Shown one piece after another: positions 1 through 6,780 of a stretch of 13,254 nucleotides of DNA; position 1 is the first letter of the stretch; every line of letters starts with the position of its first letter. Position numbers and translations under genes: made by a program. Source of the stretch: DAOTUL01 sp034437435 (GTDB taxonomy: Bacteria > Chloroflexota > Anaerolineae > Aggregatilineales > Phototrophicaceae); contig CAYQJO010000117.1 in assembly GCA_964417785.1 (NCBI GenBank), positions 1 through 13,254 on the forward strand. The letters run 5' to 3'. The notes under the pieces are model-generated. The model saw only the letters and a list, made by a program, of their open reading frames with translations. It was not told where the DNA came from and did not search any database.

Positions 1-154
1 GCCCGCGATCAAAATAATCGCCGATAAAGCACACCACAGCACCGCCACCCATCCACCTCATATCGCTGTCGATCAGGCGCAAGTCATCGCGTAACAGGGT
101 GACTATTCGCTGGTAATGCCCGTGAATGTCACCAAAAAAGTAGGTATAGCTCAT
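1..154 (-). CDS. PPP-type metallophosphoesterase, N-terminal part (runs off left edge)
   Basis: Reading leftward from the ATG at 154-152, 51 codons are open to the window edge; the C-terminal part is outside. The visible part carries the first two metal-binding blocks of calcineurin-like phosphoesterases: GDIHG at residues 8-12 and GDYFDRG at residues 45-51. In the PPP family (Ser/Thr phosphatases and bacterial diadenosine-tetraphosphatase-like enzymes) these residues bind the two catalytic metals. The substrate cannot be read from this fragment. The start overlaps the stop of the upstream phospholipase-like gene as ATGA (4 bases), and there is no clear Shine-Dalgarno sequence, so translation is probably coupled. 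No signal peptide is visible, so it is probably cytoplasmic. The family call is firm; the specific function is open. Confidence 0.85.
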   Translation of the reverse strand, partial: MSYTYFFGDIHGHYQRIVTLLRDDLRLIDSDMRWMGGGAVVCFIGDYFDRG

Positions 155-897
155 TCGGTTTCTGCCATGTAACAAATCAACTGCTCTCGCGCATGGTCAT
201 ACATGCGGGCCTCGACCGCCGCCAGTATCTCCGGCGTGACGTGATCCCACAACCCGGCCTGCATGTTCTGTGTCGAGTCGAGAAATTCTCGCATTTCTTC
301 CGGCGATTTGCCGATACGTCCACCGAAAATGTTGAGTGTCTGACTGTCGCCACCGGGCTGAATCTGGCCGGCGATGAGAGCCTGCCACTGGATGAGACTG
401 TCATCAGGCATAAAGGGCAGCCAACCAACCGGATGCGGGGCCGGCAGCGATGATGCCTGCCAGGGACCGATTCGCAGTCGGTCGCGCTCATCCATGTAGA
501 TGAGAATGATGTGGAGCATATAGAAGCGAAATTTCTGGTCCGCCCATTCACGACCGGCGAAATGCGGACCGACCATATGCAGCGACCACATCTCGTCCAT
601 CGAAAGATGGGCCACGTACCCGGCCAGAAAGGCGCGGTGTTCGGCGTCGACGGGATAGGTCAGGGTCGGGTAATCGCGCAGCATGACCCGCCAGGGATGT
701 GCCTGAATCCCCTCACGATAATCGTAGAAATGGGTGACCTCGCGCCCGACTCCAGCCCCGACGCGAGCATCGGGAGCCACATTGCCGAGCAAGAACGCCC
801 CAACATGGGCATTTAGCAGCGTGCGAATGGTACCGGGAACGGTATGGTCTGCCAGTAAGCGCTGAGCAGTTTCGAGGTGGGTAAATGGTGTTGGCAT
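151..897 (-). CDS. Zinc-dependent phospholipase C-like protein
   Basis: This 248-residue protein resembles the bacterial zinc-dependent phospholipase C / S1-P1 nuclease-like group (Pfam Zn_dep_PLPC type). Visible landmarks are an N-terminal PFTH (His7), FLLGN..PD at residues 35-43, HFYD at 56-59, and FLAGYVAHLSMDEMW at 90-104. The His and Asp residues in these blocks match the zinc ligands of the family. There is no signal peptide or membrane segment, so it is probably cytoplasmic, unlike the secreted clostridial toxins. The C-terminal third (about 150-248) matches nothing I recognise. It is the first gene of a leftward pair and its stop overlaps the start of the metallophosphoesterase. The ATG at 897 has no Shine-Dalgarno, but a TACAAT box lies 6 bases upstream, suggesting a leaderless message. 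Substrate and activity are inferred from the family only. Confidence 0.75.
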   Translation of the reverse strand: MPTPFTHLETAQRLLADHTVPGTIRTLLNAHVGAFLLGNVAPDARVGAGVGREVTHFYDYREGIQAHPWRVMLRDYPTLTYPVDAEHRAFLAGYVAHLSMDEMWSLHMVGPHFAGREWADQKFRFYMLHIILIYMDERDRLRIGPWQASSLPAPHPVGWLPFMPDDSLIQWQALIAGQIQPGGDSQTLNIFGGRIGKSPEEMREFLDSTQNMQAGLWDHVTPEILAAVEARMYDHAREQLICYMAETE

Positions 898-903
898 GGT
901 CGC

Positions 904-909
904 ATTGTA
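904..909 (-). promoter_or_regulatory. Candidate -10 box of a leaderless promoter for the phospholipase-like gene
   Basis: On the minus strand TACAAT is followed by six bases and then the ATG at 897, so transcription would start at or next to the start codon. No convincing -35 is seen 16-18 bases further upstream. No Shine-Dalgarno precedes the ATG, which fits a leaderless transcript. Confidence 0.4.
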
Positions 910-968
910 GCCTGAAGACCATAAGCCCGCGAGGGGGATTTCGTTTCAATCACTCAAGTTCGTTTCCC

Positions 969-985
969 GGCAAAACCGGTTTGCC
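969..985. repeat. Inverted repeat GGCAAA-N5-TTTGCC in the divergent intergenic region
   Basis: Six-base arms at 969-974 and 980-985 flank a 5-base centre (ACCGG). No T-run follows on either strand, so it does not look like a terminator. It lies between the two divergent genes and could bind a regulator of either. This is a possible operator by position and symmetry only. Confidence 0.35.
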
Positions 986-990
986 ACATG

Positions 991-1037
991 ATTGAATAAA
1001 TTTACCATCAATATTCAATAAAGATTGGACGGTAAAT
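991..1037. repeat. Two interleaved inverted repeats upstream of the binding-protein gene
   Basis: ATTGAATA at 991-998 pairs with TATTCAAT at 1012-1019. ATTTACC at 1000-1006 pairs with GGTAAAT at 1031-1037. The arms occur in the order A-B-A'-B'. In DNA this could be overlapping operator sites; if transcribed, the order would allow a pseudoknot. The element sits upstream of the candidate promoter for the transport operon, so a DNA-level role is more likely. Confidence 0.4.
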
Positions 1038-1080
1038 AGATGAGATTATCGGATTTATATCAGAATTTTTGCTCCCTTGC

Positions 1081-1109
1081 TCAACATATGCTATATATCT
1101 GAATATACT
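1081..1109 (+). promoter_or_regulatory. Candidate sigma70-type promoter of the transport operon
   Basis: TCAACA at 1081-1086 (4 of 6 consensus bases) and TATACT at 1104-1109 (5 of 6) are separated by 17 bases. Transcription would start near 1116, leaving a leader of about 40 bases before the ATG at 1156. It is the best-spaced pair I found in the intergenic region. Confidence 0.45.
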
Positions 1110-1125
1110 GTGCGTATGGCACAGT
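1107..1125. promoter_or_regulatory. Palindrome overlapping the -10 box and start site (candidate operator)
   Basis: ACTGTGC at 1107-1113 and GCACAGT at 1119-1125 form a perfect 7-base inverted repeat around GTATG. The left arm overlaps the candidate -10 box and the centre falls at the expected transcription start, which is a typical place for a repressor. If transcribed, the right arm would lie in the early leader. Confidence 0.4.
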
Positions 1126-1142
1126 GGAAACTTATATCTACT

Positions 1143-1151
1143 AGGGAGGAG
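1143..1151 (+). promoter_or_regulatory. Strong ribosome binding site that fixes the start of the binding-protein gene
   Basis: AGGGAGGAG lies just upstream of the ATG at 1156, with the GGAGG core 6 bases away. It supports this ATG over the in-frame ATG at 1069, which would add 29 residues ahead of a normal signal peptide and would lie upstream of the candidate promoter. Confidence 0.8.
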
Positions 1152-1155
1152 ATTT

Positions 1156-2841
1156 ATGTATAACTTCAAACGTTTTGCCCTCCTGAGCCTGATTCTGGTC
1201 CTGGCACTCAGCCTGGCCGGTGGCGTTCTCGCTCAGGAAGAAGGGGAAAAGGTCATCGTAATGGACTCCGGTCCAAGTGACGTTCCGACGATTGACCCGG
1301 CCCTATCCTCGGACACACAGTCCAACGATATTATCGAACATGTCTTTGTTTCGCTCACTCGTGTGAACGAAGTCACCGCTGAAGTGGAACCGGGCTTCGC
1401 CACCAGTTGGGAAGTGGACGAAGAAAGCAAGACCTACACTTTCAACCTGCTTCAAGAAGTCCCCTGGGTCCGTTTCAATCCGGAAGCCGGCGAGGTTGAG
1501 CAGGTTCTGGACGATGAAGGTAACGTGCGCTATGTGACCGCTCAGGACTTTGTCTACGGTTGGCAGCGTACCCTGAACCCCGAAACCGCTTCGGATTACG
1601 CTTATGTTCCCGCTCCCTGGGTTGTGGGTGGCGCAGAATTTAACGCGGGTGAGGCCGATGCGAATGCGCTGGCTGTTACGGCGGTCGACGATTACACCCT
1701 GCAGATCAACGCAACCGAAGTGACCGGCTTTGTGCCGCTGATCTACGGTCTGTGGATGGTGGGTGCGCAGCCGCAGTGGACCATCGAAGCCAATGGTGAC
1801 GCCTGGACCGAGATCGGCAACTACCATACCTTCGGCCCCTTCACTGTCAGCGAATGGCTGCGTGATGAGAGCATCACCATGGTCAAGAACCCCTATTGGC
1901 CCGGCAGCGAATACGTTCCCCAGGCTTCCATCGACAAAATCGTTCAGTTGATCATCGATGAGAGCGCGGCCCTGGACAGCTATGAAGCGGGTAACCTGAA
2001 CTACGTTAGCTCCGTGCCATCGGCTGCGCTGCCCCGTATTCAGACCGATCCAGTACTGAGTCAGGAACTGAATATCGGTACCGACTTCTGCTCCTACTAC
2101 TACGGCTTCAATGTGACCAAAGAGCCGCTCGACAACGTACATCTGCGTCGCGCCCTCTCCTACGCCGTTGACCGTCAGTCCATTGTTGACAACGTGACCC
2201 AGGGTGGACAGGTGCCTGGGCAGTGGTTCTCACGTCCGGGTCTTGTCGCTGCACCGACCCTTGAATCACACCCCGATCTGGGTATGTATTACGATCCGGC
2301 ACTCGCTCAGGAAGAACTGGCGCTGGCGCTGGCGGACCTCGGTCTGGAATCGGCTGATGAACTGCCGGCTATCACCCTGATGCACAATGTGAGCGAGGGC
2401 CACGCCCGTATCGCTCAGGCCATCCAGCAGATGTGGACGGATGAATTGGGTGTCCCGGTTCAGATTGCGACTCAGGAATGGGCCGTCTACCTGGACCTGC
2501 TCGACGAAGACCCACCGCAGATCTTCCGCCTCGGCTGGTGCATGGACTACCCCGATGCACACAATTTCCTGGCGGACGTCTTCCGTGAGGATTCGGATAA
2601 CAACCACACCCTGTGGGGTAATGCCGAATACGAAGCCTTGCTGGACGAGGCCATGCTGATGGCGGACCCTGAAGCCCGTCAGGAACTGTATGCGGCTGCC
2701 GAGGACATCCTGGTGTATGAAGATGCGGCGATCATCCCCATCTACTGGTACACCACTGTTCAGATCAACAAGCCCGAACTTGAGCGTACCTTCTCCATCA
2801 TTGGTCAGGAACGCTACGAGAAATGGGACATTGCCCAATAG
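1156..2841 (+). CDS. Peptide ABC transporter substrate-binding protein (OppA-like, SBP family 5)
   Basis: This 561-residue exported protein captures peptides outside the membrane and hands them to the permeases encoded next. Residues 1-26 form a signal peptide (positive MYNFKR, hydrophobic core, GGVLA, probable cut before Gln27). There is no lipobox cysteine, so it is not a typical lipoprotein. Family-5 landmarks include a TSWEVDEESKTYTF block near residues 86-99, the DFVYGWQRTL block near residue 135, and LRRALSYAVDRQ near residue 333. The mature protein has only two cysteines, in FCSYYYG and GWCMDYPD. From memory these align with the disulfide pair of E. coli OppA, which favours oligopeptides over dipeptides or nickel. 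The strong ribosome site and the hairpin after the stop suggest higher expression than the permeases. The ligand itself is not determined. Confidence 0.92.
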   Translation: MYNFKRFALLSLILVLALSLAGGVLAQEEGEKVIVMDSGPSDVPTIDPALSSDTQSNDIIEHVFVSLTRVNEVTAEVEPGFATSWEVDEESKTYTFNLLQEVPWVRFNPEAGEVEQVLDDEGNVRYVTAQDFVYGWQRTLNPETASDYAYVPAPWVVGGAEFNAGEADANALAVTAVDDYTLQINATEVTGFVPLIYGLWMVGAQPQWTIEANGDAWTEIGNYHTFGPFTVSEWLRDESITMVKNPYWPGSEYVPQASIDKIVQLIIDESAALDSYEAGNLNYVSSVPSAALPRIQTDPVLSQELNIGTDFCSYYYGFNVTKEPLDNVHLRRALSYAVDRQSIVDNVTQGGQVPGQWFSRPGLVAAPTLESHPDLGMYYDPALAQEELALALADLGLESADELPAITLMHNVSEGHARIAQAIQQMWTDELGVPVQIATQEWAVYLDLLDEDPPQIFRLGWCMDYPDAHNFLADVFREDSDNNHTLWGNAEYEALLDEAMLMADPEARQELYAAAEDILVYEDAAIIPIYWYTTVQINKPELERTFSIIGQERYEKWDIAQ

Positions 2842-2879
2842 GCCAGTGAATTCCTGCTCAGTTTTGTAGGAATCGAGAT

Positions 2880-2903
2880 GGAGGGAGCTTTATGGCTCCC
2901 TCC
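2880..2903 (+). promoter_or_regulatory. Intercistronic hairpin between binding-protein and permease genes
   Basis: GGAGGGAGC at 2880-2888 and GCTCCCTCC at 2895-2903 form a perfect 9-bp GC-rich stem with a 6-base loop. No T-run follows, so it is unlikely to be a full terminator. In several ABC importer operons a hairpin at this place protects the upstream message from 3' exonucleases and lowers permease expression; that role is inferred here. It begins 39 bases after the stop codon. Confidence 0.7.
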
Positions 2904-2930
2904 GTTGCATCCAATCAGGAGTGGTAACGT

Positions 2931-3956
2931 ATGGCTAAATTTCTGGTAAGACGTTTTCTTGGCATGTTCGGCGTGTTGTTTGTCGTCTCGCTGGTCACTT
3001 TTTTCATGATGCATGCCATCCCCGGCGGACCGTTCGATAAAGAAAAGGCACTGCCGCAATCAGTTATTGAGCGTCTTGAGGCCAAGTACAATCTGGATGA
3101 TCCACTCCATGTTCAGTACATCAACTACATCAGCGACATCGCCATCCCGCGCATTGTGGAAGGCCCCCAGACCAGCACGATGGAGGATTACCTCATCAAC
3201 ATCCCGCTGCCCTTCGGTGATGACATGTCGATCGGATGGATGAATTTTGGCCCGTCCTATAAGTCGGCAGGCAGCCGGTCGGTGAATGATATTTTCCGCC
3301 AGCATTTGCCGATTTCGGCACAACTGGGTGTGGCGGCGATCGTGGTTGCCATGAGCATCGGCATCCCGCTGGGCATCATCGCGGCATTGCGACGCAACAC
3401 GGTTTACGATTACACCAGTATGGGTATCGCGATCCTGGGTGTATCGGTGCCGGTCATCGTTCTGGGGCCGCTGCTGCGTTATGTGGTTGGCGTTGAATTG
3501 GGCTGGCTCCCGGTCTCCTGGGGGTTGGAAGGCTATTCGACTCTGGAAAAGATGATTATGCCCGCTTTTGCGCTGGGCTTCGCTTCCTCGGCGCTGTTGG
3601 CCCGCCTGACCCGTGCCAGCCTGCTCCAGGTGCTGGCAGAAGACTATATTCGCACGGCACGCGCCAAAGGACTGCGCGAGCGTATGGTGGTCTTCAGCCA
3701 TGCACTGCGCAATTCGCTCATTCCGGTGGTCACGGTACTCGGCCCGCTGCTGGCTGCTCTGATTACCGGCACCTTCGTCGCTGAGCAGGTCTTCAGCATC
3801 CCCGGCCTGGGACGCTATTTTGTCAACAGCATCACCAACCGGGATTACCCGGTTATGATGGGGACCATTCTGTTGTATGCGGCCTTCCTGGTGCTGGCAA
3901 ACATGATTGTAGACATCGTTTACGCCATGTTGGACCCCCGAATTCGTTACGATTAA
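2931..3956 (+). CDS. Peptide ABC transporter permease, OppB/DppB-like
   Basis: This 341-residue inner-membrane protein would form half of the translocation channel. Residues 1-33 have the family start, MAKFLVRRFL followed by the first helix and a PGGPF turn. Further helices lie at roughly 128-153, 163-188, 207-225, 265-285 and 309-332. The cytoplasmic coupling loop that docks on the ATPase is at about 237-265 (EDYIRTARAKGL through HALRNSLIP), a clear EAA-type motif. The C-terminus LDPRIRYD is also typical. It is somewhat longer than the usual 305-335 residues because the outer loop after helix 1 has extra sequence at about 64-115. AGGAG at 2917-2921 precedes the ATG by 9 bases. The OppC-like gene follows after 18 bases, so the two should be cotranscribed. 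Confidence 0.93.
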   Translation: MAKFLVRRFLGMFGVLFVVSLVTFFMMHAIPGGPFDKEKALPQSVIERLEAKYNLDDPLHVQYINYISDIAIPRIVEGPQTSTMEDYLINIPLPFGDDMSIGWMNFGPSYKSAGSRSVNDIFRQHLPISAQLGVAAIVVAMSIGIPLGIIAALRRNTVYDYTSMGIAILGVSVPVIVLGPLLRYVVGVELGWLPVSWGLEGYSTLEKMIMPAFALGFASSALLARLTRASLLQVLAEDYIRTARAKGLRERMVVFSHALRNSLIPVVTVLGPLLAALITGTFVAEQVFSIPGLGRYFVNSITNRDYPVMMGTILLYAAFLVLANMIVDIVYAMLDPRIRYD

Positions 3957-3974
3957 GCCTGGATTGTTTGATTT

Positions 3975-5636
3975 ATGACAACTACCGCACAAGAAACCAG
4001 TAATGGCGTTGTCTCGCTGGAGCAGCACTATAAAGGCCGCAGCCTGTGGCTGGATGCCTTCCAGCGTTTGAGCCGTAACCGGGCGGCCCTGTTGGGTGGG
4101 TTGATTATTATAGCCGCGATTATCATGGCGATATTCGCGGACCAGATCGCACCCCAAAATTACGCCACCCAGAATCTCCAATCCAACAACGCGGCCCCTC
4201 AGTGGGTAATCGAGGCGTTCCCTTCGATGGAACCCCGTGACGAACAGCACACGGTTTCCCCTTCGGCTGAAGTGTTTGTCGAAACCGGTCAGGAAGTTGG
4301 ACCTGACACACTGCTGGCCCGGCAGGAACGGCGCGGCAGTGTGACTGAGTTCTTCTCGAAGATGAGCGGTACGGTTGTGATTGACGGTAACCGCATTATC
4401 GTCACCCAGGCTCCGGTGCATGATTACGACATCGCTGATTGGGACTTACTGGTGGAGGACGGCCAGCAGGTTCAGGTTGGGGATATTCTGGCGACCCGTA
4501 ACGGTGGTGAGGAGACGATTGTCGCTGAACTGCCAACCGTTGGTCGTGAAGTCGGTTGTGCGGTCAATCCCGACACCGGGGCGCGTCCCCCGCTGTGTGT
4601 CGGCACGATCCATATTGTGGACGATACGCTCTACGTGCGCAGCCCCAACTTCGGCTATGTCATTGTGGATAACAGTTATACACTCGGCGCAGATTTCAAC
4701 GGACGCGACCTGCTCAGTCGTATCATCTACGGTGCGCGTGTTTCGCTGGCGGTGGCGTTCATCGGCCCGTTGGTGAGCCTGATGGTGGGTCTGATATTCG
4801 GGCTGGTTTCGGGCTATTTTGGTGGCACGGTCGATACGATGATGATGCGATTTGTCGACGTCATGTATGCCTTCCCAACCCTCCTGCTGATTATTCTGCT
4901 CATGACTTTCTTCCGGGCAGCCTTTGCCGGTGGCGAGACTGCTGTCCAGTTGGCGGCACCGATTGATGCTACTACAACCACCATTCCGGTCGAGGTCGGC
5001 CTGGAAAGTGAATTCCGGAGTGGATGGGTGTTCCGCATCGATGACGAAGTGATGGAAGTGGTCGGTCTTAAAGAGGGTGCAGTCGAGGTTGAGCGCGGGA
5101 TCAACGATACGATACCGGCTGAACACGCCGCCAATACCCGTATCGCCATTGAACGGCCCAAGACCATCGCTTATCGCCTGTTCCGCATCGACCGCGCCTT
5201 TGGTGGCATGTTTTTCATCTTCATCGGTATTGGGATCACATCCTGGATGAGTCTGGCGCGTTTGACACGCGGGCAGGTGCTTTCAGTGCGCCAGACGGAA
5301 TACGTTGAGGCCGCTCAATCGATTGGTGCGCGCACACCGTCGATTATGTGGAAGCATGTGCTGCCGAACATCCTGGGACCGATTATTGTGGCCGAAACGC
5401 TGACGATACCGAGCTACATTGCTACCGAAGCATTTTTGAGCTTCATCGGTCTGGGGGTTAACCCGCCGACACCCAGTTGGGGCGCGATGATCTCGGACGG
5501 CGCGGAAACCCTGCGCGAATATCCACATCAGGCCGTGTTCCCGGCGCTGGCGTTGTTCTTGATTATGTTTGCGTTCAACTTCCTGGGCGACGGTCTGCGC
5601 GATGCCCTCGACCCGCGTATGCGCGGCTCAGACTGA
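3975..5636 (+). CDS. Peptide ABC transporter permease, OppC/DppC-like, with two large extracellular inserts
   Basis: At 553 residues this is nearly twice the usual OppC length (about 280-310). The family frame is intact: helix 1 at 38-55, ADFNGRDLLSRIIYGAR at about 239-255, helices near 256-280, 297-316 and 409-427, the EAA coupling loop at about 428-466 (ARLTRGQVL through HVLPN), FLSFIGLG at 488-494, and the C-terminal DGLRDALDPRMR. Two insertions explain the extra length. Residues about 62-234 hold two copies of a barrel-sandwich-like motif (VETGQEV at 102-108, VEDGQQV at 160-166) and two cysteines (195, 208). Residues about 322-393 end in RIDDEVMEVV and ERGINDTIPAEHAA. By topology both lie outside the membrane and may touch the binding protein. 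The reading frame is continuous, so this is not a frameshift fusion. There is no clear Shine-Dalgarno; translation probably couples to the gene 18 bases upstream. Confidence 0.9.
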   Translation: MTTTAQETSNGVVSLEQHYKGRSLWLDAFQRLSRNRAALLGGLIIIAAIIMAIFADQIAPQNYATQNLQSNNAAPQWVIEAFPSMEPRDEQHTVSPSAEVFVETGQEVGPDTLLARQERRGSVTEFFSKMSGTVVIDGNRIIVTQAPVHDYDIADWDLLVEDGQQVQVGDILATRNGGEETIVAELPTVGREVGCAVNPDTGARPPLCVGTIHIVDDTLYVRSPNFGYVIVDNSYTLGADFNGRDLLSRIIYGARVSLAVAFIGPLVSLMVGLIFGLVSGYFGGTVDTMMMRFVDVMYAFPTLLLIILLMTFFRAAFAGGETAVQLAAPIDATTTTIPVEVGLESEFRSGWVFRIDDEVMEVVGLKEGAVEVERGINDTIPAEHAANTRIAIERPKTIAYRLFRIDRAFGGMFFIFIGIGITSWMSLARLTRGQVLSVRQTEYVEAAQSIGARTPSIMWKHVLPNILGPIIVAETLTIPSYIATEAFLSFIGLGVNPPTPSWGAMISDGAETLREYPHQAVFPALALFLIMFAFNFLGDGLRDALDPRMRGSD

Positions 5637-5648
5637 TCCGCCGACGCC

Positions 5649-5670
5649 ATCCAATCCATGCACATTGGAT
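5649..5670 (+). promoter_or_regulatory. Hairpin with the glycosyltransferase start codon in its loop
   Basis: ATCCAAT at 5649-5655 and ATTGGAT at 5664-5670 form a 7-bp stem. The 8-base loop holds the ATG at 5658-5660. The gene has no Shine-Dalgarno, so the structure may influence initiation. The sequence shows the symmetry; a regulatory effect is inference. Confidence 0.35.
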
Positions 5671-6776
5671 TGAACGCACATCTGCTCTCTGCCGAGAAGG
5701 GGTATCGCTCGGCAGGGATACACGGGTATATCTACAATGTTCTGGCCCATCTGGCCGCTGCTGCACCGGAAGACTGGCGCTTTACAGCTATGGTGGGTCA
5801 GAAAACGCAGCACACCTTCTCCGGCATTGATCTACGTCACGCACCACTGGACACCCAATCACCCATTCGCCGCATCGTCTGGGAGCAGACAATCCAGCCC
5901 TGGATGCTGGCACCGTTTGACCTGTATCACGCGCTGGCGTTTGTGTCGCCGCTGATCTTAACCCGATCCAGCGTCGTCACCGTCTACGACCTGAGCTTCA
6001 TCCATTATCCGCAGTTACTCACACCAGCCCGGCGGTTGTATCTGCGACTGTTCACCCGATTAAGCTGCCAGCGTGCGCGTCGCGTCATCGCCATCTCGCA
6101 AAGTACGGCCCGCGATCTTCATACCACCCTGGACATTCCGCTGGGCAAAATCGACGTGGCAAGCTGTGGCTACGATGTCCGGCGTTATCGTCCACTTCCG
6201 GCGACCGACATTGAGACCTTCCGCCGCTGGCGCGGCTTGTCGGAGCGCTTCTGGCTCTTCCTGGGGACGCTGGAACCGCGCAAAAATCTGCCGACCCTGC
6301 TCGACGCCTACGCCCGGTTGCCGGAATTCGAGCGGCTGCCGCTGTTCCTTGCCGGTGCTAAGGGCTGGATGTATGACGACATCTTTCAGCGCATCGAACA
6401 GCATGGTCTGGCTGGCTCCGTCCATCTACCGGGTTTTGTCCCTGCCGAAGAACTGCCCCTCTGGTACAATAGCGCGGAGGTACTGGTTTATCCGTCGGTG
6501 TTTGAGGGATTCGGGCTGCCGGTGCTGGAAGCCATGGCCTGCGGTACACCGGTTATAGTCTCTGATGCCTCGTCGCTGCCGGAGGTCGCCGGTAACGCAG
6601 GAAAATGTATCCCGGCACATGACATCTACGCCTGGACAGAAGCGCTGCGCAGTGCTTATCGTGACGCGGATTGGCGGCAGGAGGCCAGCCGGTTCGGTAT
6701 GCGGCAGGCTGCATCGTTTACCTGGGAAAACACGGCACGGCAGATTGTCAGAAGTTATCAATTAGCAGTGGATTGA
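5658..6776 (+). CDS. Glycosyltransferase family 4-type (GT-B fold, group 1)
   Basis: This 372-residue cytoplasmic or membrane-associated enzyme transfers a sugar from a nucleotide-sugar donor. The N-terminal half (1-180) is the acceptor domain. The donor domain starts with WLFLGTLEPRKNL at about 197-209. The donor-site EX7E motif is complete at residues 283-291 (EGFGLPVLE, Glu283 and Glu291), followed by AMACGTPVIVSD and SLPEVAG, the usual GT4 run. Sugar and linkage cannot be told; mannosyl- and glucosyltransferases share these motifs. It starts 21 bases after the permease gene and ends 4 bases before the sugar-phosphate transferase, so it is probably read on the same message. Together with the next gene it points to surface polysaccharide synthesis. 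The ATG at 5658 has no Shine-Dalgarno and sits in a hairpin loop. Confidence 0.92.
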   Translation: MHIGLNAHLLSAEKGYRSAGIHGYIYNVLAHLAAAAPEDWRFTAMVGQKTQHTFSGIDLRHAPLDTQSPIRRIVWEQTIQPWMLAPFDLYHALAFVSPLILTRSSVVTVYDLSFIHYPQLLTPARRLYLRLFTRLSCQRARRVIAISQSTARDLHTTLDIPLGKIDVASCGYDVRRYRPLPATDIETFRRWRGLSERFWLFLGTLEPRKNLPTLLDAYARLPEFERLPLFLAGAKGWMYDDIFQRIEQHGLAGSVHLPGFVPAEELPLWYNSAEVLVYPSVFEGFGLPVLEAMACGTPVIVSDASSLPEVAGNAGKCIPAHDIYAWTEALRSAYRDADWRQEASRFGMRQAASFTWENTARQIVRSYQLAVD

Positions 6777-6780
6777 ATCG

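Noticed and set aside
1303..2142. A 279-codon open frame opposite the binding-protein gene
   Set aside because: It is entirely antisense to a well-supported OppA-like gene and has no family features.
3060..4421. A 453-codon open frame on the minus strand opposite the permease genes
   Set aside because: It covers the end of one clear permease gene and the start of the next, has an odd His/Gln/Asn/Arg-rich composition, no recognisable motif and no ribosome site. It is a shadow of GC-rich codon use.
4158..5153. The long OppC-like protein as a frameshift or misassembly product
   Set aside because: One continuous frame covers all conserved permease blocks in the right order, and both inserts fall in outer loops, which fits real domain insertions.
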